A DNA stretch of 64,000 bases from positions 4,569,001 to 4,633,000 of the forward strand of contig NZ_CP023694.1 of the NCBI RefSeq assembly GCF_008705135.1, written 5' to 3'. The notes below the pieces were generated by a model. It saw only the letters and a program-made list of their open reading frames with translations. It was not told the origin of the DNA and ran no database searches. Each line of letters starts with the position of its first letter. The first letter of the stretch is position 1. This stretch comes from Streptomyces coeruleorubidus. GTDB lineage: Bacteria; Actinomycetota; Actinomycetes; Streptomycetales; Streptomycetaceae. The translations under genes and the position numbers were made by a program. This document shows, piece by piece, positions 33,688 through 41,365 of the stretch.

Positions 33688-34413
33688 ATGGGGCAGGGGC
33701 GGGGTTGGGAGGGCGCGGTCCTCAAGCTGCTGCGCGCGAAGGATTTCGTGTTCACCGTGACCGGCGCGGAGGACGTCACCCCGGACTACCGGCGGCTGCG
33801 CTTCACCGACGGCGGTCTGCTCGCGGCGGCCGGCGTGCACCCGACCATGTGGGTCCGCCTGTGGTTCGACAACGCGGGCAGGCCCCACCAGCGGGCCTAC
33901 ACCCTGGTCGACCCGGACCCGGCGGCCGGGACGTTCAGCCTGGAGTTCGCCCTGCACGAGGGCTGCGCGAGCGACTGGGCCAGGGCGGCGAAGCCCGGCG
34001 ACACCATCGAGGCGACCGTCCAGGGCACCGGCTTCGAGCACCCCGACCCCGCCCCCTCCCACGTCTTCGCCGTCGGCGACCCGGCCTCGCTGCCGGCCAT
34101 CAACTCCCTCCTGGACGCGCTGGGCTCCGCCCAGGCCACCGTCTGGTTCGAGGGCGGCGACGACGATCTGCCGTTCCGCACCGACCCCGCCCGGCACGAG
34201 CTGCGCAAGGTGCCGCGCCAGGACTCCGGCGCTCACCTGGTCGACCAGGTGAAGGCGGACCTTCCCGGCCTGCTCCAGGGCACCTCGGACCCGTACGTCT
34301 GGATCGCCTGCGACACGGCGACGACCCGGTCGCTCGCGGCCTACGTCCGCAAGGAACTGGGCCTGCCCAAGCAGCGGGTGAACGCGCTGGGCTACTGGCG
34401 GCCGGCGTCGTAG
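33688..34413 (+). CDS. Siderophore-interacting protein (FAD-dependent ferric reductase)
   Basis: 241 residues if started at the ATG at 33688, which has GAAGGG 10 nt upstream; a GTG at 33655 would add 11 residues but has no ribosome site and sits right behind the iron box. The FAD motif RAYTLVDPD, the SLEFALHEGCASDWA and the NAD(P)H domain (PSHVFAVGDPASLPAINSLL, WIACDTATTRSLAAYVRKELGL) define the ViuB/SIP family, cytoplasmic reductases that free iron from ferric siderophores. It is iron-box controlled. Confidence 0.93.
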   Translation: MGQGRGWEGAVLKLLRAKDFVFTVTGAEDVTPDYRRLRFTDGGLLAAAGVHPTMWVRLWFDNAGRPHQRAYTLVDPDPAAGTFSLEFALHEGCASDWARAAKPGDTIEATVQGTGFEHPDPAPSHVFAVGDPASLPAINSLLDALGSAQATVWFEGGDDDLPFRTDPARHELRKVPRQDSGAHLVDQVKADLPGLLQGTSDPYVWIACDTATTRSLAAYVRKELGLPKQRVNALGYWRPAS

Positions 34414-34417
34414 GCCC

Positions 34418-34453
34418 GGGCGGGCCGGCCTCCGGACGCGGCCCGGCCCGCCC
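34418..34453 (+). terminator. Terminator after the siderophore-interacting protein gene
   Basis: Perfect 11-bp stem GGGCGGGCCGG / CCGGCCCGCCC with a 14-nt loop, 4 nt after the stop. The next gene starts only 17 nt beyond. Confidence 0.65.
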
Positions 34454-34470
34454 CGAGGGATGATCGGGGC

Positions 34471-35064
34471 ATGGACGTCACTCTTCACCTCGCCCAGGAC
34501 CCCGAGGCCGACGCGCTGCTCGGGCGCAGTCCGCTCGCCGCGCTGGTCGGGATGCTGCTGGACCAGCAGATCCCGATGGAGTGGGCGTTCAAGGGTCCGG
34601 CGACCATCGCCCAGCGGCTCGGCACGGACGACCTGGACGCGCACGAGATCGCTTCGCACGCCCCCGAGGCCTTCGCCGCGCTGCTCTCCCAGAAGCCGGC
34701 GGTGCACCGCTACCCGGGCTCCATGGCCAAGCGGATCCAGCAGCTCTGCCAGTACCTCGTCGCGCACTACGACGGTGACGCCGAGGCCGTCTGGAAGGAC
34801 GCCGCCACCGGCAAGGAACTGCTGAAACGACTGGCCGAACTGCCCGGCTTCGGCAAGCAGAAGGCCCAGATCTTCCTCGCCCTCCTCGGCAAGCAGCTCG
34901 GCGTCCAGCCGACGGGCTGGCGTGAGGCGGCGGGCTCCTACGGCGAACCGAAGTCCTTCCGCTCGGTCGCCGACATCACCGGCCCCGAGTCGCTGGCCAA
35001 GGTACGAGCCCACAAACAGGAGATGAAGGCAGCGGCCAAGGCCGCGAAGGCAACCGGGAAGTAG
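34471..35064 (+). CDS. HhH-GPD-type base-excision DNA repair protein
   Basis: 197 residues. The helix-hairpin-helix is LKRLAELPGFGKQKAQIFLALLG (about residue 110-135), and the SFRSVADITGPESLAKVRAHK segment holds the Asp of the GPD motif; a lysine-rich AKAAKATGK tail ends the protein. The family is a compact form of DNA glycosylases of the HhH-GPD superfamily, which cut damaged bases. The signature GMLLDQQIPMEWAFKGP is characteristic of this actinobacterial subgroup. The specific lesion is unknown. Confidence 0.85.
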   Translation: MDVTLHLAQDPEADALLGRSPLAALVGMLLDQQIPMEWAFKGPATIAQRLGTDDLDAHEIASHAPEAFAALLSQKPAVHRYPGSMAKRIQQLCQYLVAHYDGDAEAVWKDAATGKELLKRLAELPGFGKQKAQIFLALLGKQLGVQPTGWREAAGSYGEPKSFRSVADITGPESLAKVRAHKQEMKAAAKAAKATGK

Positions 35065-35243
35065 CCCCCTGCGGGACACGGGCACCGGCTGACACGGCCC
35101 GCCGCGGACGGCGGACATCCGTGACCTGCCCGGGGCGTCGGCCACAGGGGGCGCCAGCCGCACGGCCCACTCCGGACAATCGACATCAACCGCACGGCCC
35201 GCCCCAGGTGGCGAGCCCCTCGCGGCCGGTCCGAGCATGGACC

Positions 35244-36062
35244 ATGACCGAGCCACCGAGCCGCTCCCCCTGGGAGCCGGAGCGCGGCCCCGCACACGGG
35301 GGCGTGCCCCGACCGCCCCAGGGCTTGGAACCCCACGTCTCCCAGGGCCCGGGCCCGGACGGCCCGCACACCCACGAACGGCCCGGTCACCCCCCGTCCC
35401 CGCCCAAGTCACCCGACCCGCACGCACCCCGGGGCGCCACGCACACCGCGAGCCCGCCCTCAGACAGTCGTGACCCGGAGCCCGCCTTCACAGGCCCCCT
35501 GCACCAGCTCTCCCACGCCGCCTGGCAAGCCGTGCTGGCCACCGGGGTCACCTCCCTCGTGCTGGGGCTTCTCGTCCTGGTCTGGCCGGGCGCGTCGCTG
35601 TTCGCCGCCGGGGTGCTGTTCGGGCTCTACCTGCTCGTCAGCGGCATCCTCCAGCTCGCCTCCGCCTTCGGCACTCACCGGACGACAGCCCTGCGCGTCC
35701 TCGCGTTCATCAGCGGCACGCTCTCGATCCTGCTCGGCCTGTTCTGCTTCCGCCGCCCCATGCAGTCGATCCTGCTGCTCGCCCTCTGGATCGGCATCGG
35801 CTGGCTGTTCCGCGGCATCACCCAGACCCTGGCCGCCGCCCACGACCCGGCGATGCCCGCCCGGGGCTGGCAGGTCTTCCTCGGCACCCTCACCGTCGTC
35901 GCCGGAATCGTCCTCATCGACGCGCCCTTCGAGTCCGTCGCCGTCCTCACCCTCGTCGGCGGCTGCTGGTTGCTCGCGGTAGGCGCCGCCGAGATCGCCA
36001 CGGCCCTGCGCATCCGGGGCCGCCGTACGCCGAGCGAGCGGATCTCGCAGCCGGTGGGATGA
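35244..36062 (+). CDS. HdeD-family membrane protein with Pro-rich N-terminus
   Basis: 272 residues from the ATG at 35244 (an upstream in-frame start at 35121 is less likely). The first 85 residues are a disordered Pro/His/Ser-rich region. Then come six membrane helices of the HdeD/DUF308 type (AVLATGVTSLVLGLLVLVWPG, GVLFGLYLLVSGILQLASAF, VLAFISGTLSILLGLFCFRRP, ILLLALWIGIGWLFRGI, VFLGTLTVVAGIVLIDAPF, AVLTLVGGCWLLAVGAAEIA). HdeD supports acid resistance in E. coli; its role in Streptomyces is unknown. Confidence 0.85.
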   Translation: MTEPPSRSPWEPERGPAHGGVPRPPQGLEPHVSQGPGPDGPHTHERPGHPPSPPKSPDPHAPRGATHTASPPSDSRDPEPAFTGPLHQLSHAAWQAVLATGVTSLVLGLLVLVWPGASLFAAGVLFGLYLLVSGILQLASAFGTHRTTALRVLAFISGTLSILLGLFCFRRPMQSILLLALWIGIGWLFRGITQTLAAAHDPAMPARGWQVFLGTLTVVAGIVLIDAPFESVAVLTLVGGCWLLAVGAAEIATALRIRGRRTPSERISQPVG

Positions 36063-36093
36063 ACGGCATACGCGCGACGGGGAACGACCTCCC

Positions 36094-36438
36094 GTGAACC
36101 CCGCACCCGCACCGCAGCCGGCCACCCGCGGCACCCGCCGGCACACCTGGCCGCGGGTGCTCGTCCTGCTGCTCGCCCTGCTCGTGCCCGGCGCGCACGC
36201 CGAGGCGCACACAGGCCCGGCGGCCACCGTCTCCGGCGAGAGCACGGCCGTCGAGTGCGACGTCCTCGACGCCGCCCCGCGCCCACCCGCCCGGGGCACG
36301 CGGCGCGCCGCCGTCCCCCTGCGCCCCGCCCCGCTCCCGAGCCCCGGGCCCGCGTACGCCGCGCCGCTTCCCGTGCCCGTGCCGCCGGGCCCGCGCCACG
36401 ACCCTCGGCCCCTGCGTTCCGAGGTCCTGCGCTGCTGA
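36094..36438 (+). CDS. Small Pro-rich secreted hypothetical protein
   Basis: 114 residues, GTG start at 36094, 31 nt after the HdeD gene. A Sec-type signal is clear: basic RGTRRH, then WPRVLVLLLALLVPGAHAEAH with an AXA-like cleavage site. The mature part is almost all Pro, Ala and Arg, with a Cys at the end (LRSEVLRC) and one in VECDVLD. It has no family I recognise and may be restricted to Streptomyces. Confidence 0.5.
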   Translation: MNPAPAPQPATRGTRRHTWPRVLVLLLALLVPGAHAEAHTGPAATVSGESTAVECDVLDAAPRPPARGTRRAAVPLRPAPLPSPGPAYAAPLPVPVPPGPRHDPRPLRSEVLRC

Positions 36439-36507
36439 CAGGACCGGACACCGGTCCATCAGCCCGTACGCAGCAATACGCAGCAATACGGAACGAGGAA
36501 CACAGCC

Positions 36508-36660
36508 ATGCTCGAAGACCCCTACGCGGTTCTGCGCGCCCTCCTGCGCGCCGAAGCCGTCCGCAACGCGCCCAAGCCGCCCCAGCCCCAGCCCCATCCC
36601 GAGCCCGAGCCGGAGACCCGGGAGCGACAGCGGCACCCGCTGGAAAGGGAACGCGGCTGA
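36508..36660 (+). CDS. Small 50-residue Pro/Glu-rich protein
   Basis: ATG at 36508 with GAGGAA 8 nt upstream, 50 residues: MLEDPYAVLRALLRAEAV followed by a Pro-Gln/Glu-Pro stretch (PQPQPHPEPEPE) and a basic end. The first 18 residues are predicted amphipathic helix. The coding strand shows proper third-position G/C bias. No relative is known to me. Confidence 0.45.
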   Translation: MLEDPYAVLRALLRAEAVRNAPKPPQPQPHPEPEPETRERQRHPLERERG

Positions 36661-36672
36661 CCGACCCGCGAC

Positions 36673-36702
36673 GGCGGAGGCGACCGGTCCGGCGCCTCCG
36701 CC
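36673..36702 (+). terminator. Terminator after the 50-residue gene
   Basis: 10-bp perfect stem GGCGGAGGCG / CGCCTCCGCC with a 10-nt loop, 13 nt after the stop. It probably ends the HdeD-secreted-small-protein transcript. Confidence 0.65.
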
Positions 36703-36927
36703 GCCCCGAACGGCTGCACCACCGAGAGGACGCCAACCCCTTTCGGGCGAAGAAGACCAGCCCGGCCTGTCGACGTCGCCGGCCTCGGGCAGCTCGGGCA
36801 GCTCGTGGAAGAGGAGCGCATATTCACGCCCCTGTGCCCGGTACGTACCGCCTTGTGGGGTTTTTTTCAGCGTCGCACTCCGCCGCCACGGCTGCGCCCG
36901 GAAGGTCCCGCCCGGTAGGCTTTCCGT

Positions 36928-37224
36928 GTGATCTTCAAGCGCATCGGAAACGGCCGGCCGTACCCCGACCACGGCCGGGACAGCACCCGGCAGTGGGCGG
37001 ACGTCGCGCCGCGCCCGGTCCGCCTCGATCAGCTCGTGACGACCAAACAGCAGCTCGATCTCGAGACGCTGCTCGCCGAGGACTCGACGTTCTACGGCGA
37101 CCTCTTCGCGCACGTCGTGAAGTGGCAGGGCGATCTCTACCTGGAGGACGGCCTGCACCGCGCGGTGCGGGCGGCGCTCCAGCAGCGCCAGGTGCTGCAC
37201 GCGCGCGTGCTCGAGCTCGACTGA
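36928..37224 (+). CDS. Conserved hypothetical protein (sometimes labelled VapB-like)
   Basis: 98 residues, GTG start. The FKRIGNGRPYPDHG, WADVAPRPVRLDQLVTTK and FYGDLFAHVVKWQGDLYLEDG segments are highly conserved in actinobacteria. Some databases have labelled this family a type II toxin-antitoxin VapB-like antitoxin, but no PIN-domain VapC gene neighbours it, and it is found as a single gene with sequence unlike VapB ribbon-helix-helix or AbrB folds. I regard the function as unknown. It precedes the LytR_C gene by 97 nt. Confidence 0.75.
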   Translation: MIFKRIGNGRPYPDHGRDSTRQWADVAPRPVRLDQLVTTKQQLDLETLLAEDSTFYGDLFAHVVKWQGDLYLEDGLHRAVRAALQQRQVLHARVLELD

Positions 37225-37321
37225 GCCCCGCCGGTCACGGGTTGGCCCTTTCGGGTTCCGCTGGGCGACGTCGAATGATCATCTAGTAGGCATCGTCGCC
37301 CAGGCGCACTACGCTGCGCTC

Positions 37322-37963
37322 ATGAGCATGCTGACTCCCCCCGGCATGGGCGGCAAATACCGCATCAAGGGAAACAAGTACCCGCGGATGCGCCGGCCCC
37401 GGCGGCGCGGCAGGCTCGTCGTCCTGGCCGTCGCCTCCGCCGCCGTGCTCGGCGTGGGCGGCTGGGGCACGTGGCAGCTCGTCGACGTCTTCACCGGCGG
37501 CGGCACGAAGGCCTCGGCCGCCGGCGGCGGGACGGACTGCGCCGCCCGGACCAAGGCGAGCCCCTCGCCCAGCGCCGAACCCCTGCCCGAACCGCGCGCG
37601 ATCACGGTCAACGTGCTCAACGCCACCACCCGCAGCGGCCTGGCCAAGAAGACCGCCGACGAGCTGAAGAAGCGCGGCTTCAAGATCGGCGACGTGGGCA
37701 ACGCGCCCAAGCAGTACGACAAGAAGGTCAAGGGCACCGGCGTGCTGCTCGGCCCCACCTCCGCCCTCGACACCGCGCTGCCGGTGCTCGGCGCCCAGCT
37801 CCCGGGCGCCGAACGGCGTACCGAGGCGGCCCGCAAGGGCGCTGCCGTCGACCTCGTCATCGGTGACGGCTTCAAGGAGCTGGCGAAGAAGCCGGACGCC
37901 GACCGGGCTCTGACCAAGCTGGCCACGCCCGAGCCGGCGCCGTCGTCGAAGAAGGGCTGCTGA
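37322..37963 (+). CDS. LytR C-terminal-domain protein
   Basis: 213 residues. A cytoplasmic basic N-terminus (RMRRPRRRGR), one signal-anchor helix (LVVLAVASAAVLGVGGWG) and an extracellular LytR_C domain (ITVNVLNATTRSGLAKKTADELKKRGFKIGDVGNAPK). LytR_C accompanies LytR-CpsA-Psr ligases but alone it has no catalytic motif; such proteins are thought to bind cell-wall sugar. It ends with a Lys-Gly-Cys tail. Read alone; upp is convergent. Confidence 0.88.
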   Translation: MSMLTPPGMGGKYRIKGNKYPRMRRPRRRGRLVVLAVASAAVLGVGGWGTWQLVDVFTGGGTKASAAGGGTDCAARTKASPSPSAEPLPEPRAITVNVLNATTRSGLAKKTADELKKRGFKIGDVGNAPKQYDKKVKGTGVLLGPTSALDTALPVLGAQLPGAERRTEAARKGAAVDLVIGDGFKELAKKPDADRALTKLATPEPAPSSKKGC

Positions 37964-38020
37964 GCAGCTCGGAGAGAAGGGCTGCCGAACCGCTCAGGGC
38001 CGGCTTGCCGGGTCGGATGC

Positions 38021-38656
38021 CTACTCGGCCGCCCCGTACATCCGGTCCCCGGCGTCGCCGAGGCCCGGCACGATGTAGCCGTGCTCGTTCAGGCGCTCGT
38101 CGACCGACGCGGTCACGACCGTCACCGGGGTGCCCGCCAGCTCGCGCTCCATGACCTCGACGCCCTCCGGCGCGGCCAGCAGCACCACGGCGGTCACGTC
38201 GTCGGCGCCGCGCCGGATCAGCTCCTGGATCGCCGCGACCAGCGTGCCGCCGGTGGCGAGCATCGGGTCCAGCACGTACACCTGCCGTCCGGACAGGTCC
38301 TCCGGCATGCGCGTGGCGTACGTGGAGGCCTGGAGCGTCTCCTCGTTGCGGATCATGCCGAGGAAGCCCACCTCGGCGGTCGGCAGCAGCCGGACCATGC
38401 CGTCCAGCATGCCGAGGCCGGCCCGCAGGATCGGCACCACCAGCGGACGCGGGTGGGACAGCTTGACGCCCGTGGTCGTGGCCACCGGCGTCCGGATGTC
38501 GACCTGTTCGGTGCGCACGTCGCGCGTGGCCTCGTAGGCGAGCAGGGTGACCAGCTCGTCGGCGAGACGGCGGAAGGTCGCGGAGTCGGTGCGCTGGTCG
38601 CGCAACGCGGTGAGTTTGTGGGCGACCAGGGGGTGGTCGACGACGTGGAGACGCAT
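38021..38656 (-). CDS. upp: Uracil phosphoribosyltransferase
   Basis: 211 residues, ATG at 38656. The enzyme converts uracil and PRPP to UMP in pyrimidine salvage. The PRPP-binding loop VYVLDPMLATGGTLVAAI, VVPILRAGLGMLDG, FLGMIRNEETLQ and the uracil-binding YIVPGLGDAGDRMYG are all present and full length. It runs towards the LytR_C gene from a promoter in the short gap before the adjacent hypothetical gene. Confidence 0.96.
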   Translation of the reverse strand: MRLHVVDHPLVAHKLTALRDQRTDSATFRRLADELVTLLAYEATRDVRTEQVDIRTPVATTTGVKLSHPRPLVVPILRAGLGMLDGMVRLLPTAEVGFLGMIRNEETLQASTYATRMPEDLSGRQVYVLDPMLATGGTLVAAIQELIRRGADDVTAVVLLAAPEGVEVMERELAGTPVTVVTASVDERLNEHGYIVPGLGDAGDRMYGAAE

Positions 38657-38775
38657 GTCCACAACAGTAACCGGGCCCGCTGACCCCGGCCGCACGGCGA
38701 GGCCGCCTCCCGCCCGTCACCCATTCGCCGGCGTCAAACCGCCCGTCCGGGGAAGGCGGGAAGGACGGACTGGGG

Positions 38776-39159
38776 GTGGTGAACCTGATGCCCGACCGGG
38801 AATCCCGAGACGTTCCGTCGCGGCGCGCGCGGCCCACGACGGACCGAGAGAGCTACGAGACCGGCAGGCGCGGCAGGCCGGGCAGGACCGCGCGGCCCGG
38901 CAAGGCTGCCCGGACCGAACGGGCCGAACGGGCCGAACGGGCCGAGCAGGCCGACGTGCCCAGCGCGGCGGACACGTCCGACGCGCCCCGCATGCTGGGC
39001 GGGACGACGAGCGAGACCGACGCCGAGCGCCGTCGGCGGCGCGCCCGGTTCCTGCGCGACCTGGCCGAGGCCCGGGAACTGCGCGACCGCGTCCAGCCGC
39101 GCCGCGTCAAGACGGCCCGGCTGCGGCACGCGATGCGCATGCGCACGTTCCGCTGGTAG
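38776..39159 (+). CDS. Basic Arg/Glu-rich hypothetical protein
   Basis: 127 residues if started at the GTG at 38776; an ATG at 38788 is another possibility and both have a weak GGACGGA site. It is rich in charged residues: TERAERAERAERAEQA, an imperfect Glu-Arg-Ala repeat, and the basic DAERRRRRARFLRDLAEARELRDRV segment then RLRHAMRMRTFRW. It is probably a long helical, cytoplasmic, nucleic-acid-binding protein; the last 60 residues are the best conserved in Streptomyces from memory. Divergent to upp. Confidence 0.6.
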   Translation: MVNLMPDRESRDVPSRRARPTTDRESYETGRRGRPGRTARPGKAARTERAERAERAEQADVPSAADTSDAPRMLGGTTSETDAERRRRRARFLRDLAEARELRDRVQPRRVKTARLRHAMRMRTFRW

Positions 39160-39434
39160 GAAACGGCTGAGGAAACCCCCGGGGAAGATCACGAACCGCG
39201 CGGACGTTGCCGAGGTGACCGTGCGTGGAACGGGGGAAAGCCGCGTACGATCCGCAGGTGGCGGCAACGAGCGTGCGATCAAAACTGCCGGACACAGGGG
39301 GCCGAAGACGTCCCCTGAACGCCTTGTTTCTGCCACGATTCCGAGTGGGTGGGGCTCGGACGAGCACTCCCCGCCCGCAACCTCCGCCGGGGGGACCCCC
39401 AACCGGCACGCCTATGACCAGTGGGAGAGTCACG

Positions 39435-39971
39435 GTGTACTTCGCCGCACTGCTCGCGCGCACCGAAGACGGGTGGGAAGCGAGCGACACGGAGCTCGAC
39501 GATGTGGAAACCCTGTCGGATCTGGCCGACCTGGCCCGTGAAGCCTCCCCCGACGAGGACACGGTGCTCGTGCTCATCGAGCAGGAGGACGCCTGGTTCG
39601 GAGTGGTCCGCGTGGACGGCGAGGAGGACCCTCGCATCTACGTCTCGGACGCCGCCGCCGCTGCCCGCAGCAGCTACGGCGAGATCCTCCTCACCGACGA
39701 GCTGCTCGGACGCGATCCGGACGACGGGGACGACCTGGACGCCCTCGACCTCGACGGCACCGAGGACGGTGACTCCGACGACGACGAGGCAGACGACGGC
39801 GACCCGGTCGCCGGAACCGGCGAGGCCGTGCCGCACGGCCCGGTCGGCGACGCCCAGATCCTGGACGACCTCGGCGTGAGCGAGAAGGAACTGCGCTCGC
39901 TGGCGACGGACGCCGTCACGGAGATCGCCGAGGCCCTCGGCGCCTCGGAGACCCTGGAGACCGTCCGCTGA
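39435..39971 (+). CDS. tRNA adenosine deaminase-associated protein
   Basis: 178 residues from GTG 39435 (GGGAGA 6 nt upstream); an ATG at 39414 would add seven residues. It begins VYFAALLARTEDGWEASDTELDD and has EQEDAWFGVVRVDGEEDPRIYVSDAAAAARSSYGEILL. A strongly acidic linker of about 35 residues (Asp/Glu rich) separates it from a C-terminal helix bundle (ILDDLGVSEKELRSLATDAVTEIAEALG). The family is always next to tadA in actinobacteria, which is the only clue to its role. It precedes tadA with the shared CTGA. Confidence 0.85.
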   Translation: MYFAALLARTEDGWEASDTELDDVETLSDLADLAREASPDEDTVLVLIEQEDAWFGVVRVDGEEDPRIYVSDAAAAARSSYGEILLTDELLGRDPDDGDDLDALDLDGTEDGDSDDDEADDGDPVAGTGEAVPHGPVGDAQILDDLGVSEKELRSLATDAVTEIAEALGASETLETVR

Positions 39972-40027
39972 CCGCTCGCACCATCCCGGACCCGCCGGAT
40001 CCGGTACGGGACCCCTGGCGGCCCGCG

Positions 40028-40459
40028 ATGCGACTCGCCCTGGACGAGGCCGCCGAGGCCGTCCAGGGCGGGGACGTCCCCGTCGGCGCCGTCGTACTGG
40101 CCCCGGACGGCACCACCGTGCTCGCGGCCGGGCACAACGAACGCGAGGCCGGCGGCGACCCGACGGCCCACGCGGAGGTCCTCGCCCTGCGGCGGGCCGC
40201 GGCCGCGCTCGGGCGGTGGCGGCTCGCCGGCTGCACCCTCGTGGTGACGCTGGAGCCCTGCACGATGTGCGCGGGCGCGATCCAGCAGTCCCGCGTCGAC
40301 CGGCTCGTCTACGGCGCCCGCGACGACAAGGCCGGCGCGGCCGGATCCCTGTGGGACCTCGTCCGCGACCGGCGGCTCAACCACCGGCCCGAGGTGATCG
40401 AGGGCGTGCTCGCTCAGGAGTGCGCCGGGCTGCTCACCGAGTTCTTCCGCGGTCGCTGA
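40028..40459 (+). CDS. tadA: tRNA adenosine(34) deaminase TadA
   Basis: At least 143 residues from the ATG at 40028. TadA changes A34 to inosine in tRNA-Arg(ACG), the same tRNA encoded at 63719-63791 here. The zinc site is His48 in the HAE motif, with Glu50 as proton donor, and Cys78/Cys81 in PCTMC. Alignment with known TadA proteins suggests the true N-terminus is 15-20 residues earlier; the only candidate in that stretch is a CTG at 39968 that overlaps the previous stop (CTGA). No ATG or GTG lies in frame between them. Confidence 0.93.
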   Translation: MRLALDEAAEAVQGGDVPVGAVVLAPDGTTVLAAGHNEREAGGDPTAHAEVLALRRAAAALGRWRLAGCTLVVTLEPCTMCAGAIQQSRVDRLVYGARDDKAGAAGSLWDLVRDRRLNHRPEVIEGVLAQECAGLLTEFFRGR

Positions 40460-40514
40460 CCGTCGCCGCATATCGATTTCAAAGCACGCGGCACCTTGCT
40501 GTAAGGTCTCCCTC

Positions 40515-40599
40515 GGTAGCGTGTCCGAGCGGCCGAAGGAGCTCGCCTCGAAAGCGAGTGTGGCGCAAGTCACCGAGGGTTCAAATCCCTCCGCTACCG
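40515..40599 (+). tRNA. tRNA-Ser (anticodon CGA)
   Basis: 85-nt class II tRNA: acceptor GGTAGCG/CGCTACC, anticodon loop CTCGAAA (CGA), long variable arm and T-loop TTCAAAT. CCA is not encoded (GCT follows). Confidence 0.95.
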
Positions 40600-40604
40600 C
40601 TTGA

Positions 40605-40634
40605 GAAGGGCCCCGTCGTCAGACGGGGCCCTTC
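40605..40634 (+). terminator. Terminator after tRNA-Ser(CGA)
   Basis: Perfect 13-bp stem GAAGGGCCCCGTC / GACGGGGCCCTTC with a GTC(A) loop, 6 nt after the tRNA. Confidence 0.85.
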
Positions 40635-40714
40635 GTGCGTTCTGCCCCTTCGGGTGACCGACCCTTCGTGCGATCATGTGCGCGCATGAGACACCAGTGA
40701 CAGGGGAGGCCGCG

Positions 40715-40891
40715 ATGGCGGTGAACGCGAAGAAGGTCGCCGTCTACGTCGTCGTGGTCTTCGCGCTGTACGTGATCGTCACGGACCCGGCCAAGGCCGC
40801 CGACTACGTCCAGATAGGGTTCCAGGGCATATCGGACGCCGCCCAGGCCCTCGGCGACTTCGCCACGTGGGTCGCCGACGGAGGAAAGTGA
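40715..40891 (+). CDS. Small single-helix membrane protein
   Basis: 58 residues; ATG at 40715 with GGGGAGG upstream. Residues 8-23 (VAVYVVVVFALYVIVT) form one membrane helix; the rest (DPAKAADYVQIGFQGISDAAQALGDFATWVADGG) is an amphipathic helix. Its stop overlaps the next start (TGATG), coupling it to the Dabb protein. Conserved in Streptomyces but function unknown. Confidence 0.75.
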   Translation: MAVNAKKVAVYVVVVFALYVIVTDPAKAADYVQIGFQGISDAAQALGDFATWVADGGK

Positions 40892-41184
40892 TGATCCGCC
40901 ACCTGGTCCTCTTCAAGCTCAACGAGGGTGTCGAGCGTGACGACCCGCGAGTCGTGAAGGGCGTCGAGGCCTTCCGCTCGCTCGAGGGCACGGTCCCCGG
41001 GATCCGCTTCTGGGAGCTCGGCTGGAACGTCAGCGACCGTCCCATCGCCCATGACTTCGCCATCAACTCGGCCTTCGACGACGCGGACGCGCTGCGCCGG
41101 TACGTGGAGCATCCCGACCACCAGGCGGGTGTCGCGCTGTGGCGCGAGTTCGCCACGTGGGTGATCGCCGACTACGAGTTCTGA
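40891..41184 (+). CDS. Dabb-family (A-B barrel) stress-responsive protein
   Basis: 97 residues, coupled to the previous gene by TGATG. MIRHLVLFKLNEGV, the mid-segment GIRFWELGWNVS and ALRRYVEHPDHQAGVALWREFATWVIADYEF are the Dabb pattern of small dimeric alpha+beta barrel proteins. His4 and the later H of YVEHPDH are conserved in the family. The activity is unknown; plant relatives act as polyketide cyclases or stress proteins. Confidence 0.88.
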   Translation: MIRHLVLFKLNEGVERDDPRVVKGVEAFRSLEGTVPGIRFWELGWNVSDRPIAHDFAINSAFDDADALRRYVEHPDHQAGVALWREFATWVIADYEF

Positions 41185-41196
41185 GCCCGCCGCTTC

Positions 41197-41225
41197 GAGC
41201 CCCCCGTCGCTCCGACGGGGGGCTC
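41197..41225 (+). terminator. Terminator after the Dabb gene
   Basis: Perfect 12-bp stem GAGCCCCCCGTC / GACGGGGGGCTC with a 5-nt loop, 13 nt after the stop. Confidence 0.8.
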
Positions 41226-41365
41226 ATGCGCATTTATGCGGTATTTCATCCCTCAACACGTAGTTATGGGGTGCTTGCACACAGTGCACCTGTCTTGTGA
41301 TGCTATGACCGCTTTTGACGGAAGAGCCGACGGACAGGTTGCCGGATGACAAGGTGGAGTTGACC

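Noticed and set aside
31364..33760. 798-residue frame antisense to the penicillin acylase
   Set aside because: A shadow of the conserved acylase gene with low-complexity composition.
36928..37224. Toxin-antitoxin system
   Set aside because: The VapB label sometimes given to this family is not backed here: no toxin gene neighbours it.
36255..37286. 343-residue frame spanning the small genes after HdeD
   Set aside because: It crosses the genes at 36508 and 36928 in another frame, has no recognisable domain and is Arg/Pro-rich.
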